Source: Paguma larvata (taxonomy: Eukaryota > Chordata > Mammalia > Carnivora > Viverridae). From it: DNA of 64,000 nucleotides. The notes beneath the pieces were generated by a model. The model worked only from the letters and a program-made list of their open reading frames with translations. It was not told where the DNA came from and made no database searches. This document shows, one piece after another, positions 45,819 through 57,510 of this stretch; the stretch's first letter is position 1; each line of letters opens with the position of its first letter. Location: positions 78,214,502 to 78,278,501 of the forward strand of contig CM057832.1 in the NCBI GenBank assembly GCA_030068075.1. The letters are read 5' to 3'. Both the position numbers and the translations under genes were made by a program.

Positions 45819-46929
45819 GAAAAGTGTGATTGGGCTGAACAGTGTGTGAAAGGGTTTGCATTAAACCAGAAAACACCAGTGTCAGAAGCAGGGCAGTCTG
45901 ATTTTGTTTGTTCCCCTACGCGTATCTGCTGTGTATTTAATCTCTAAGGGTCGCTAGCTAACTGATGATGTGAAAACACACTTTCTTAACTCCTACCCAC
46001 TAAAGTAATTCATGTTAGGTGCCACTAAGTTCACACTGAGAAGCGTTGATTTCTACCCTTTATATTAAGGTGTTGCTTCAGTACCTTTGGTTGGGGATTG
46101 TCGAGTGAGGACGTCTGACATGATCCATGGCCCTATTACAGGGGCTAATAGGAGATAAGTAAGCGTATTACACATGTTCCTGTGTTAACTGAGTCTTCGT
46201 TACACAGCAAAACTCCTAGGGTGAGCGTGCATCTGAGAGCCATGCTAGTATTGGCTGAATTTTTGCATCCTCTTTCCTTTCTCTTTCCTTCCTCTTTATA
46301 GCAGGATACTAAGGACAGTCCTGGATGCTCTTGGAAGCTTTCCCATCTGCATCTTTCCCTTACTGGACTGATTTAATCACCCATCCCTTCCTTTGCCTGC
46401 ATCTCTAACTACACACCATCTGTGCTATTTGGCAGCTGCTAGTTATACCCAAGGTATCCCTTGGCCCCATCATCTATCAGAAATTTTCATCTGTTGGCAA
46501 TGTCTTTCAAAATCATAACTGCTTATTTTGTCACCTATGATATTAGGATAATCCTTTCCCTTCCACATGGCACTCTTGGGCACTTGGACTTCAGTTTACA
46601 GCTATTTTTAGGCCATAAAATGCAGAGGCATGTAAGCTTGAATAATGGGAAATGTTTTGTTTTTCCTACTTGGTTTCAGGAAAAATTCAGCGGTACCAAT
46701 AAGAAATAAGGAGAATTCAGGATGGAAAGTGTCAGAAAGTTCCCCAATGAGGAGTTTTAAGCTCAGAAGAGCTTAGAAGAACCCAGAACTAAAAACATAT
46801 GTTTACGTATAAATCTCTTTTGTGTGCATAGTATTAAGTATAAATAAATACTATACAGACGTGGAAGGTAAACATACCCTACCTTACAGCATGTGCATGT
46901 ATATGTATATGGGTGAGTGTGTGTATGTA
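45819..46929. other. Non-coding sequence, no gene recognised
   Basis: Nothing specific is seen. The 82-codon plus frame at 46461-46709 has no domain. Confidence 0.45.
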
Positions 46930-46944
46930 CATAAATGTTGGCCA

Positions 46945-47030
46945 GTTATATATATATATATATAAACAGATACATATATATATCTGAAAGTATTATATAT
47001 ATAAACATATATGTATCTGAAAGTATTAAT
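46945..47030. repeat. AT-rich tandem duplication
   Basis: Two copies of a unit of about 36-45 bases, each reading from a TATATATA run through 'tataaaca' to 'tatctgaaagtatta' (copies end at 46995 and 47028). The duplication lies in an (AT)n-rich tract. Confidence 0.8.
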
Positions 47031-47050
47031 ATTACTACATGACTACATGA

Positions 47051-48120
47051 CAAAATTACAGACAATTTATATATTTTTTATGTATTTTGAGTTTTTCTAT
47101 TTTTTTTTCAATGAGTATCGAGCCTTTTTATAAAAAGGAACAAACATTATAAAGCGAATCCGTGCTTGAGTCCTTTTTGACAACAAACTGTAAAAGCCGC
47201 CAGAATCAGAAAGGACACAGAAGTTGCTAATGTTACCTGGGCTCTGGCCAAATAGGTCACAGGAATTGGTTTCTTCCTGCTACCTCCTTCTCTGAAGCAC
47301 TAGCTGCTTGGAGCCACAATTATACATGTGACCAGTGAAGTGAGTGCCATAGTATAATCAAATAGATTACTCTGGGAACTGTTCCGGAGACACAAGTCTG
47401 ATTATGTTTGAATTCTAAATCTATATTTTCTTTCAAATAGTCCCAGATAGTGTCTTCTGCTTGCCCACCAAAAATGGCAGAAACCTAAATTCAGACCACC
47501 AGCTGATCTGAAAGTTAACATTTAATTATGAAGGATTATTGACGGACTGTGATTGCAGCACTCCAGGTGAATAAAACCTGCCTGTACCCTGTGAGCTGCT
47601 TGGATTTCTTCACCATTTTATCACATTGGGTGCATGTGCACGCAGAAGGTGAGGATGCAACAGTCAGTGGGGGTCCTGCAGACTCCACATGTGCGGGGTC
47701 CCCTCTCACCCTCAACCGCTGAGAGAGTTCCGTATCCCCCAGAGCCGATGCAGTATGCAACATGCGCTTTGCTTTTTTTTTTTTTTTTTGTCAAGTTTCC
47801 TCACCTGGGTTATCCTAATGATTTTCAATGAGAAATTCAACCACGGACATGATTCTCTTTTTCCTTCAGATCCTAGCAGAGTAGTTAAAGAGAAAAGCAA
47901 GTAGGCATAAAAATCAGTCGTCGTTAAGAAGCTACCACCTTTTATATTGTTAAGATTCTGGATAGAAGCATAACATTTATAATATTTTGAATTTGCATTT
48001 TTTTCTGACCACTGATCTGTTTGTAGATGGGAGAAACTGACCTTCTGTTGAGAAACATGAACCTCATTTAAAATCAAATTTGGTCCTTCAGAGGCAGGAA
48101 AACTAATATTGGAAACTTAC
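47051..48120. other. Non-coding sequence with T18 run at 47772-47789
   Basis: The T-run could be a minus-strand A tail, but the neighbouring sequence matches no family I know and no target duplication is evident. Confidence 0.45.
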
Positions 48121-48219
48121 CTTGCTTGAATAAATACCTTTGTTTAACTCTTAACTAGATAACGCCATGGTGGTTCCCAGGAAAGAAAACCAAGGCCAGC
48201 TTTGGTTTTTATGACTGAT
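48121..48219 (-). other. Candidate antisense exon
   Basis: On the minus strand, a pyrimidine-rich acceptor (cattctcctctctcattatcag, 48241-48220) precedes 99 bases. They end in AAG|gtaagtttcc, a consensus-grade donor (48121/48120). All three frames contain a stop, so an internal coding exon is unlikely. It could belong to a 5' UTR or a long non-coding RNA. Inside is an optimal-looking start context (ACCACCATGG) opening only five codons before TAA. No repeat family is recognised across it. Confidence 0.35.
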
Positions 48220-48241
48220 CTGATAATGAGAGAGGAGAATG

Positions 48242-49084
48242 TAATTGCTTGAGAAGTTATTCTGACGAAAATCTCAAGTGTCCGCTTCGTATCTTTGATA
48301 GGTATCAGGTGAGCAGTGGAAATAACCTCATAACTATTAGTAGAAAATAAACTTAAATGGACAATAACCAAGTTCTCCTGGATTGGCAGAGTTAATTTTG
48401 TCTTCCACCTGTTTTAGCTTGTGGTGAGAGGCTCATACGAAACCATCAAAGAGCATAATTAAGGGATCTCCCTTCATGCCTCCTGGCTCCCCGCCCCCCC
48501 AATTCCATGTTCTTTCATGAGGAAAGAAAACAAGGGGAATCTGGAGAATGGTTCTAGCTTCTCTACATGATGGGTCCATTTGACCCTTTTTCTATTCATT
48601 TAATAAGAAGATCTTTTGTTACTGAAAACAGGAGAGTTTTTGTTCACATAAATTTTAACAGCCAAGTGTAATCAGAAACGCAGTCCAAGAAGCACAAAAG
48701 GCAAATAGTATTATGTTCTTTGAGCCCTACTCCAGATAAAAGCCAGGACATTTCCCAGGGCTTGGATTACCGTCCATATTGTAGATAGTCATCTGCGGGG
48801 ATGATATGGTTCCTCTTATGAATACCAAGTAGTTGTTTTGGATGGAGCGTGCTAAGAGGAACTTCAGACCTTCCTAGAGCTGTGTGTACTTTGGAAACTG
48901 GAGAGTTTTGTGCTCATGCATTTCCTGACCCCGTACTGTGTCCAGTGAGACCGGTGTCCTTTTGCTAAGTTGAATGTCTATATCCAGAGGATGGATTTTT
49001 TTATTCTTCAGTGATAGAAGTGACTAAACCAGAGGCCAATTTTATTTTTAGAATGTGCCTTTATGTTATCTAATGTACCGCAGA
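48242..49084. other. Non-coding sequence, no gene recognised
   Basis: Nothing specific is seen apart from a C-run at 48490-48501. Confidence 0.45.
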
Positions 49085-49195
49085 AAAATTACTGTGTGAT
49101 AGGCGCTGTGCTTACTACCTTTCACGCATCTATCTCTTTGATCTTCCCATCAGCCCTGGAATTGACGTAAGATCATCCTTTGTACATATAACTTA
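49085..49195 (-). repeat. MIR-class fragment, minus strand
   Basis: 'tgtgataggcgctgtgctta' and 'cttcccatcagccctggaat' resemble the reverse-complement MIR 3' part. Confidence 0.6.
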
Positions 49196-49474
49196 GAGCA
49201 TTATTGTTAGACTGGTAGTAGACAGTGGTCAGTGGTAGCTGACATTTGCTCCTGCTCAGTGTCCTTAAATACTAATTGATTCTATCCTCCTGTGTTCATC
49301 TCATTATGCTCTTCTGTCTTTTCCATGGAATAAGAGGGATTCTCTAAAACAAAGCACAGCACGTAGAAATGGAAGAGAAATAGAGAAGCAGTCAAGCTAA
49401 TACGATGAGAATACACAGGCTGGAAAGAAAATTCAATCCTTCAGTCCTAAATATCTGGCAGAGATAGTTTCTAC

Positions 49475-49545
49475 AAGAAGAACGACCTTGTCTTTTCATT
49501 CTTGGATTGCTAGCCCCCGGCACAGGGCTTGGCAAATGGAGGAAA
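49475..49545 (+). repeat. L2 LINE 3' fragment
   Basis: 'cttgtcttttcattcttgga' and 'gcccccggcacagggcttgg' then 'caaatggagg' match the L2 terminus. Confidence 0.6.
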
Positions 49546-50679
49546 TCAAATATTTTTTAAAAAATGTTTATTCTACCATCTATAAATGTATCATAATGTA
49601 AAAGATACATTATAACAAAAACCTAAGAGCAGAGGACTTTGATTTTGTCAATACAAATGCCGCCATATTGATCTTAAAGATTCAGAAATTTAGAATCAGA
49701 GCAGAAAGAAATGAAATACTTATTTTGTCTTTGTTATTCTTAAGTCAATATTACAGTCTCTGTAGTATTACAGTTAGAGAATCTGACCCTGAAATTTCAA
49801 AGGGAGTGTGTTTTAAAACTTATAAAATATTAAGGTGGGAAGACAGAAAAGTCTATAGTTGGTAAGGGAAGAAGTTAGTCTTCTTGCCATTAGGGAAATG
49901 TATTTGTGAGAAGTCACATTTAAACTTCAATAAATCCACGTCTCCTAGTGTTTATCACGAAGGTAGATAATCAGTGTTTTATTTTCTGTAGTTTAGAAAC
50001 TTTGCTCAGGCTGCCCTGCCGCACAACTCCAGGGGACCTCATTCTCCTTGTAGTGGGTCTTTGTGAATAGAATCCTGGAATTAAGGACTGTTCCAGTTAC
50101 ATAAACATTAGTAGCCGGGCCTTTCCTTCTCCTCTGCTAGACTCTTTAGGCCAAAGCAATGATACCTATTTGCAAAAAGAAAAATTTATCTGGGGAATTT
50201 TTTTCCATATTACTATGATGATTCATTTTGTTTTAGCATTTATTGAGCACCTATGTCAAATGGTAGGCTAGAAGCTTGCAGATGAGTAAGACATGATCTC
50301 TAAAAGAGATTTACCATCTGTCAGAATGAAAAAAAACTAAACCGAGGTGACAGTAGCTACAGACAGACATGATTGATCTAGTGGCACAGATAGATACCTC
50401 CAGGTTCAGATGTATAGAGATATAAATAGTGCATGGTCGTGCTTGGATAGCTAGAAACTAAGGGTATTACGATAATTTAAATTTGGGACATGCACGCACA
50501 ATTCTTCACCCCTTGTATTCACTTGGACCAATCACAATAGCTAAGACTCTTTATTTCATGGGCTTCCTAATACCAGAAGATGCTTAGAAACTGGCCTTGT
50601 GTAGGGTTTTTATATCCTTGATTTTCTTCAGCAATACATGTAACTAGTGATTTCATTTGTATCAGCTATGCTTCTTTGT
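49546..50679. other. Non-coding sequence, no gene recognised
   Basis: AT-rich. Nothing specific is seen. Confidence 0.45.
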
Positions 50680-51100
50680 GAGCAGAAAATGACAAAAATC
50701 CAATCTCAACCAATTTGAAGCACTTATTGGGTCCTATAACCGGAGGCCGCAGGAGTTGTCTGGCTTCCAGTAGAAAATGTTGCGAGTATTTGGTTTCTCC
50801 TATTCCATCTTTTTATTATGTTAGTTCTGGGTTGTTTCCTTTCTCAGGCATGGTCTCTTGATTCTCAAAATGACTGCAGCAGATCTGGGCATAGATCATT
50901 GTGTTTCACAGGCTCGCATCAGGTCGCATGCCAAATTTAAACCAACCGTTGTTGCAAGGCGAGTGTCATGCTCTGAGCAGCCTGGGCCTACACTCCACAT
51001 TCAAACCCTGAACTGGGATAGGTTTGCCAGCCAAAGACTGCAGGCCAAAACTGAGCGAAAAGGGGCCGTTCCTGAGAAGTTAAAGTTTCAATTACCAGAA
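50680..51100 (+). repeat. Ancient interspersed repeat, family uncertain
   Basis: 'aaatgacaaaaatccaatct' then 'caaccaatttgaagcactta' resembles the opening of the repeats near 4355 and 35600. The 83-codon frame within is probably chance. Confidence 0.3.
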
Positions 51101-51489
51101 GTGGGGTGAGATGAATTCTCGGAGCAGGCACAATAGATATTAATTACAGAAACCATAAAGAGAAATTTGACCTTCTTTATCCTTTACTGAAGTCAACTCA
51201 CTGTAATAAAAGCTATCACCATGCCAAAGAAGGAGATGTTCTGTCTGCAAGGGAATGGCAAACAGTATTATCAAGTTTCCAGGGTTCAAGGTGTTCCTTA
51301 ATGAGCCAGGATCAAAAGGTAGGGTCAGTAGACAATAAGCAAAAATTAATTTAGAATGTAGAAAATGACAGTAAATTTTTATGACTTAAGAGAAAAAGAA
51401 GAGTGCGGGTGTTTGAAAATTTCCTGATGGAGATACAACTCAAGAATCTGAAAGTTTTATTAGAGCTTTAAAAATCATTACATATGATT
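51101..51489. other. Non-coding sequence, no gene recognised
   Basis: Nothing specific is seen. Confidence 0.4.
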
Positions 51490-51955
51490 GTGCTACTAAT
51501 ACTCATTTATTAGGTACTTTCTATATGTCAGGATTATATTGACTACTATTTTCAAAAAAAATTTAAGTGTTTGTTTTTGTGAGAGAGAGAATGAGCCAGG
51601 GAAGGGCAGAGAGAGACACACACACACAGATTCTGAAGCAGGCTCCAGGCCCTGAGCTGTCAGCACAGAGCCTGATGCAGGGCTTGAACCGACGAACTCT
51701 GAAATCATGACCTGAATTGAAGTCGGATGCTTAACCAACCGAGCCACCAAGGCACCCCTATATTGACTACTTTTAATCCTCATGTAGCCCTCACTGTAAC
51801 CTCCTGAAGTAGATACTTGTTATCCTCATTTTGCAATGAAAACACTGAGGATCGACAAAGTTAAATCCCTTTTCTAAGATCACAGAACAAGTGAGTAGTA
51901 AAACTTGCCTTAACCTTTGATACAGTTTGAGAGACAGTGACTTCACCTGTGCCCT
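51490..51955 (-). repeat. MIR SINE, minus strand, split by a SINE
   Basis: 'actcatttattaggtacttt' and 'ctatatgtcaggat' (left part), then after the insertion 'aatcctcatgtagccctcac', 'ctcattttgcaatgaaaaca' and 'gatcacagaacaagtgagta' (right part) give the reverse-complement MIR order. Confidence 0.78.
51547..51758 (-). mobile_element. SINEC, full length, inserted in the MIR
   Basis: The minus strand gives 'gggtgccttggtggctcggt', 'caggtcatgatttcagag', body 'gggcctggagcctgcttcag' and an A-rich tail. Perfect 12-bp target duplication tatattgactac at 51535-51546 and 51759-51770. Confidence 0.97.
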
Positions 51956-52186
51956 AAGCTTCCTCCATAATGGACACAACTTGCAGCAGGAGAAGCCATT
52001 GTCCCACTGCCTTTCTATTGGTCAGGGCGCATGAAAGGGCAGGGTAATAGCCCAGGAAGCACATCATAGGGGAAACCTTAGGAAACATGAGGGCGTTGTG
52101 TGGAGAATGGCCAGGATGGTGATGAGTCTGAATATTGGTTGATGGGAAGTCTTCTGTCAAGGGAAAGGGACATGATGACTATTCCT
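51956..52186. other. Short non-coding spacer
   Basis: Nothing specific is seen. Confidence 0.4.
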
Positions 52187-52555
52187 ATGTCTCAGTTAGA
52201 CTGTTCTAAAAAATTACCAGAGCCTGGGCGGCTCACACACCGAGCATTTATTTTTCACAGTTCTGGAGGCTTGAAGTCTGAGGTCAGGGTGCTAGCAGGT
52301 TTCCGGGGAGGACCCTCTTCCTGGTTCCCACATGGGAAGTCTCCTTCTGACTACGTCCTCCCTTGGTGGAAACATGAGAAGCAAGCTCTCTGTGTGTCTT
52401 CATAAAAGGGCACTAATCCCTCCATGGTCTCATCACTTCCCAAAGGTCCCATCTCCAAATACCGTCACTTTGGGATTAGGATTTTGACATATGAATTAGG
52501 CAGCGGGGGGGGGGGCGGGGAGGGGGGGACACACACACACTCAGTCGATAGCATC
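52187..52555 (-). mobile_element. MLT1-type (MaLR/ERVL) solo LTR, minus strand
   Basis: 'atttatttttcacagttctg', 'gaggcttgaagtctgaggtc', 'ccatctccaaataccgtcac' and 'gattttgacatatgaattag' are the reverse complement of the MLT1 LTR. A G-rich run at 52504-52528 replaces the usual poly-C of the LTR 5' part. The ORFs of 78-101 codons here are LTR sequence. Confidence 0.85.
52504..52528 (+). other. G-quadruplex-type run
   Basis: G11-C-G4-A-G7 in 25 bases satisfies the usual pattern of four or more G3 runs with short loops, if sub-runs are counted. A short CA tract follows directly. Confidence 0.75.
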
Positions 52556-52664
52556 CTACTAGGGAAAAAACAGCTTATAGATAGAGAATCGTATTTCACC
52601 TACATAGAATGCTTGCTGGATATTTCAAGGAGACCATTTGCCTCTAAGCGAAGACTTTAGCAAT

Positions 52665-52985
52665 TACCCTTTGATGCTATTCCTTCTGTCTAGGATGTTC
52701 TGTACCCTTTACATACCTGAATACAACCTGTCCTTGAAAGCTCAAAGTACCATTTATTCTCTGAGGCCTTGCTCACTTCCCTTCACTACTGCCATCAGTT
52801 AATGTATGTTCCTCCAGTAATTCTGAGAACCCCAAGACTCTGCTGTTCCTAAGACACTCACCATTACTGCCTTGTGCTCTCCTTAACTGATGTTGAGAGC
52901 TTATCTGTGACTCGAGCCTATAAGCCGTGTGAGGACAAGTGTTTTGCTAGCTTCATCCATGACCCTTCAAGAGTCTTCCATTAGC
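52665..52985 (+). repeat. L2 LINE 3' end
   Basis: 'ctattccttctgtctaggat', 'tgttctgtaccctttacata', 'gaggccttgctcacttccct', 'gcctataagccgtgtgagga' then 'caagtgttttgctagcttca' follow the L2 3' order (ttccctctgcctggaatg ... gaggccttccctgac ... ctgtgagctccttgagggcagg). Confidence 0.75.
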
Positions 52986-54529
52986 CTTTGCACACTACAA
53001 ATGCTGAAATGGGCTGGCTGGTGGGACAATGGGCTCCTGTCCCTGATCATCTTCAACAGAGAACTGAGGACCATGGTTATGGTGGTAAATTACTGCCTTA
53101 ACCAGAAGGTACATTATACGACTTCCAAGACCCCATTTCATTGGATGATGTGTATGGCATAATTTTATGCCTATTTTGTATTTTTTCACACTATTGTTCA
53201 AATATAACTTGATGCATCTGAGCAAAAACCAAAAAATCCTAAATGAATTTATGGCCATGAAGTACCTAGATGTCTCTACTTAGAAATAGTTTCAGGTGAT
53301 ATAAAGGAATATGCAGATGATACAGAGTATGTTACTATCTCTGATTGATTCCTAAGCAGATGATCTATACAAGGTATATGGAGATAGAAATTTATGTACA
53401 AAGAAAAATATGTATTGTGTTTATGTGTGTATTCTTTCATGTATGCTCTTATATAGCATCTTTAGAGTTAGAAAACCCTTCTCTAAAACTAATTTTATAG
53501 TTATATAGAACTATACATACATATGAGCTAATGTTCATATATATAGCTTAATATAAGTAACCATATGTATATATACTTTATATATGTGTGTGCACTTATA
53601 GTGATTTACAAGTGCGGCTTGATATTTGAAGTTGTGTTTTACTCTAGTATGTGACTAAGATAGTGCCTGGGTTATTTTTCAGAGAGAATGTACTAGAGAA
53701 AGAGGAGAGCAGTATATTAGAAGCTGTTTCCTTCCCCCTCAAGTCGCAATTACACCTTTTTCCCATTCTCGTTCCACCTCTGTACTGATGGATCTTATCC
53801 TCTGGTCTAAATGCACAAGTGCAAATAACAAGTTTGGATGGAGTGGCTTCCAAAATCAAAAGCATGAAGGATCTTTCAGAGAGAAGAAACTAGGTGAAGT
53901 GGTGTTACACAATTTTAGGACTGGAAATGAAATCAACACAATCCACATACTAATTATGTTACCTTAGACTGGTTAGAATGAGGAAACCTCATTATGCCTT
54001 TGAAATCCTGCTGCTTATATCCAGAAATGTTCTTTAGCTTTTTAGTTAGCACAGATGATTTTGGACTTTCTAAAATTGAGTAGTAGTAGTTGGCTTGAAT
54101 CTAGAACCAGAGAGAAACATTGTTCATATATTTGGAAACATTGGGAAACTAAGTAACTATAGTGTGGTTGTATAATAAACTATTATTAGACTATATATAT
54201 ATATTTTTTTTATCTTGATTTCCAAATATATTTTATGTCAATCTTTAAAATATGATTTAGTACATCTTAGAATACATCAAACTCATTCAGAATTCCCTAT
54301 ATTTCTCTTCCCACTTCATAGAATACCGTTTTTGTCTTGCTGTCTGGAGAAGTCCTACACAACCCCAAAATCTGAACAGCTTCCATCCTGAAATCCATTT
54401 CTCTTTCTTGGTGTAACCAAGTGTTCTGTCCTCTATATAATTGGGGTTACTAAATGCTTCCCTTTACCAGTGCTGGTCTTTTCTCCCAGGATTGACTATG
54501 GAGTCACTATAACCTGACAGGTGTAACTG
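52986..54529. other. Non-coding sequence; AT-rich tract at 53500-53600
   Basis: A TA/TATG-rich tract lies at about 53505-53590. The remainder is unique-looking with no exon. Confidence 0.45.
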
Positions 54530-54645
54530 TATCTCATTGTTGACAAGACCTCATTGACAGTTTTTTGTTATCTTTATATTTCTAGTACTTAGTCCAATAT
54601 GAAGCACAATGGAGACACAAAGTAAACACTTAATTTAAGAAATGA
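54530..54645 (+). repeat. L2 LINE 3' fragment
   Basis: 'tatctttatatttctagtac', 'ttagtccaatatgaagcaca' and 'caaagtaaacacttaattta' resemble the L2 terminus with heavy divergence. Confidence 0.5.
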
Positions 54646-55289
54646 GTAATAATATAAGAGCTAAAGCAGATGGACTGCCATAGATGTAATTTCTCCATGT
54701 CAGCCTATGAAGCCAAAGAACATCATGTTTACATTTTTTTGAGCCTTTTAAGTATTTTCCCTCCTAGTACTTATTAGCTTTGTATGCATGCAGATTGTAA
54801 TTTTCAAAATACAGTTACACTGTGTACTCACCCTGAAGTCATTTATTGGTTACAAGTGTTTTCGTAGTCTTTATACCCAGTAGAATTGGCTTGAATATTC
54901 ACCAGCCTATGTTTAAAATCTCCTTTACTGATTAAAAAAAAAAAAAGGAAAAAAAGGAAACTTGCTTGCTCTCCCCCAAAGCTTATTAATCCATGTACAG
55001 TTACTTTACTAAAGAATGTACTCAGTCATGCAGCGAGGTGTAAATGTATCGAGGCCCCACCATGTGCGGTTCATTGCTTGATCCTGTGGGAGAACAGAAA
55101 CAAGTAAAATAGAGTCTTCCCTCCAGGAGTCCAAAGGGTGATCAGAGAACAGATATAATTGCAAATAATGTTTTTATAAAAGGAACACTGACATACTTGC
55201 TCAGTTATTGTTGCGAACAAAGGCAGTGGTAGCACAAGGAAGGAAAAAATTAATTCCTATGGATGGGATCTAAAAAGCCCTCTCAGAGA
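54646..55289. other. Non-coding sequence, no gene recognised
   Basis: An A-rich tract lies at 54933-54959. Nothing else specific is seen. Confidence 0.45.
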
Positions 55290-55301
55290 AAAGGGCATTT
55301 G

Positions 55302-55620
55302 TTTTTGTTTTTTTTTTAATTAATTATAGTTTGTTTTTTGTTGTTGTTTTTTTTTAATAACTTTTTATTGTCAGATTGGTTTCCATACAAGGACACCCAG
55401 TGCTCATCCCAACCTGTGCCCTGCTCAGGCCCCATCACCCACTCTCCCCACTCCCATACTCCCCTCAACCCTCAGTTTGTTCTTAGTATTTAAGAGTCTC
55501 TTATGTTTTGTCTCCCTCCCTCTCTGTGGCTTTTTTCCTTCCCCTCTTCCTCTCCCCCTTGGTTTTCTGTTAAGTCTCACAAAGTCCACCTATGCATGGA
55601 AACATATGGTATCTGTCGGA
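55302..55620 (-). mobile_element. Carnivore L1 3' end with perfect target duplication
   Basis: T-rich tail complement (55302-55360), 'tttattgtcagattggtttc', 'acccagtgctcatcccaacc' and 'aagtccacctatgcatggaa'. The 11-bp target duplication aagggcatttg at 55291-55301 and 55621-55631 is exact, fixing both ends of a 319-base, 5'-truncated insertion. Confidence 0.95.
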
Positions 55621-55631
55621 AAGGGCATTTG

Positions 55632-57304
55632 AATCAAGCTTTGAAGTATATGGTGTCAGCATTGTACGGTATAAGCAGTATAGAAAAGGGAATTTTCAAG
55701 AGGTAGATGTGTCTTGGTCATGAGTCTGAAGACAGCAAAGTTAAAAGTTATTTTATTTTATTTTGGTATGGATGGGATGTAGGAGCAGAGATTGGGTGTG
55801 AGATAAGACTGGGAAATCAGATTTGGATCAAAAGTTCTTGGTGAGAGGTAGGATCTTGGTTTAATTTCCTAGGCAGATAATGAAAGTTTTGAGGTGAGGA
55901 CAAGAAGGAAAAAGCCATGGTGTTCAAAAGTTTTTTTTAAGAATCAGACGTCAGAGTTAATGGCCAGTGAATTTATAAGTAGGAGGCAATTTGGTATCAT
56001 AAGGAAATGAAACGCTCAGTTACAACTTGCCTTCAATAAGGGCTAGGACTTAGGGAAAAGAAAGTGAGGAGCATTAGGGTATAAATGTAAAGGAGGCTCT
56101 CATTCTGAGGGTCTCCTTCCACCTTTACCTAGTTTGGGCCCTGCCTAGAATTCTGTTAGTATCATTGTAATAGATATTTGTAACATTTCCTATCTCTTTT
56201 CCTGAGTACTCTCAAAGTGGTCCACGGGATTCCTTGCTTGGGCCGCCATTTTCAATTTCTGTACGCAGAGCATAGAAACATAGCACAACAGTGAGATTGT
56301 GAAGTCAGCCAGGCCAATTAGAAAAATAAGACCTTACTCTCCCTGAGGCTGAAGCTCTCGCTTATCCTGACAGGATATGCATAGTAACTCTCAAGTCTTT
56401 GTCACTTTGACCTAAGATTTTTCATCTGAGGTAGAGAAAGGACATCTCTAATTGATGGTGATGAGCACCTAACTCTGAGAATGAATTCGTGTCAGTGATC
56501 TGTTATGATGATCCAGACTTGGCGTTCTTGTCTAAGGTTGCTGAGGGGGGGGAGGGGGCGGGGATTAGAATCTTTTCTTTTTAGAACCAAGAAATAGATG
56601 AACATTTGCTCATTCATTGCCAGGATCCCTTCATGTTAATACTAATTCACTACCCAGTGCCTATGTGAGGGCTTGTATAATCACAGATTCTTAGAGCAGT
56701 TTTTATTTTATAAATCTGCTATGTTGTCTGTCGTTGAAATTAGCATACACCACGCCTATCCAGTCAAGGTTATCTACTCAACTACAGTCAGCTAGCCTAT
56801 TTGTCACCCACAGGAAATAAAGGACATGTTCAGGAAGTGCCTAGCACAACATCGGCACACTGTAGGGCCTCAGTCGAGTTCTGGTTTGCTTTCTTCTTTC
56901 AAAAATCCTTTTCCTCTGCAGAATTCCTCTCTTCCACATAGACTGTGTACTTTAAGATTTATATATAAAATACAGAAATGTATTTTATATGTCATGTGTG
57001 CCAGTGGTGTGTGTGTACTCCACTGACAGTGTATATAGTAGTGATATATTGGCGGTGTGTGTGTGTGTAAATACATACACACACACATATCCTTCAATGT
57101 ACAGGTCTGGTAATTTCAAAAACAATGTGCAAAGTAATAGTCGTCACAAATAAGGGCTACATTTACTCCTTTATATTTTCCCATCCATCAAAACAGTGTG
57201 GTGTACAGCCAGAGAATTGTGGTGTTTGCAGTTTCAGAGTAGGTAGCTCTCGAGATTAGCTTGCCGACTAAAACGCGGAGGCAAGGGGGAGAATGGGAAA
57301 GAAC
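55632..57304. other. Non-coding sequence with G-rich and GT/AC simple repeats
   Basis: G8-A-G5-C-G4 at 56544-56562 fits a G-quadruplex-type pattern. A GT run and an AC run at 57056-57087 can pair in a hairpin. No gene is recognised. Confidence 0.5.
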
Positions 57305-57510
57305 ATGAGCCCTGACTCTGTATGGCTTAGGTTTCAGTTGCCCATCTCCCAGTCTGTGACCTTGATCAGGTGGCTTGCCTTTTGGAACATTTGTTTCAGA
57401 TATTAAATTGTTTCTCTATGATGCTGTAAGCATTAGATGAGATGATACAAATAAATCATCCAGCATAGTTCCTGATCCATGGTACTCAATAAATGGAAAC
57501 TATTATTATC
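57305..57510 (+). repeat. MIR SINE
   Basis: 'cagtctgtgaccttgatcag', 'gcattagatgagatgataca' and 'tggtactcaataaatggaaa' give the MIR core through its 3' end. Confidence 0.8.

Noticed and set aside
47772..47904. Processed pseudogene with A tail on the minus strand
   Set aside because: A T18 run is present, but the adjacent sequence has no recognisable coding match and no target duplication was found.
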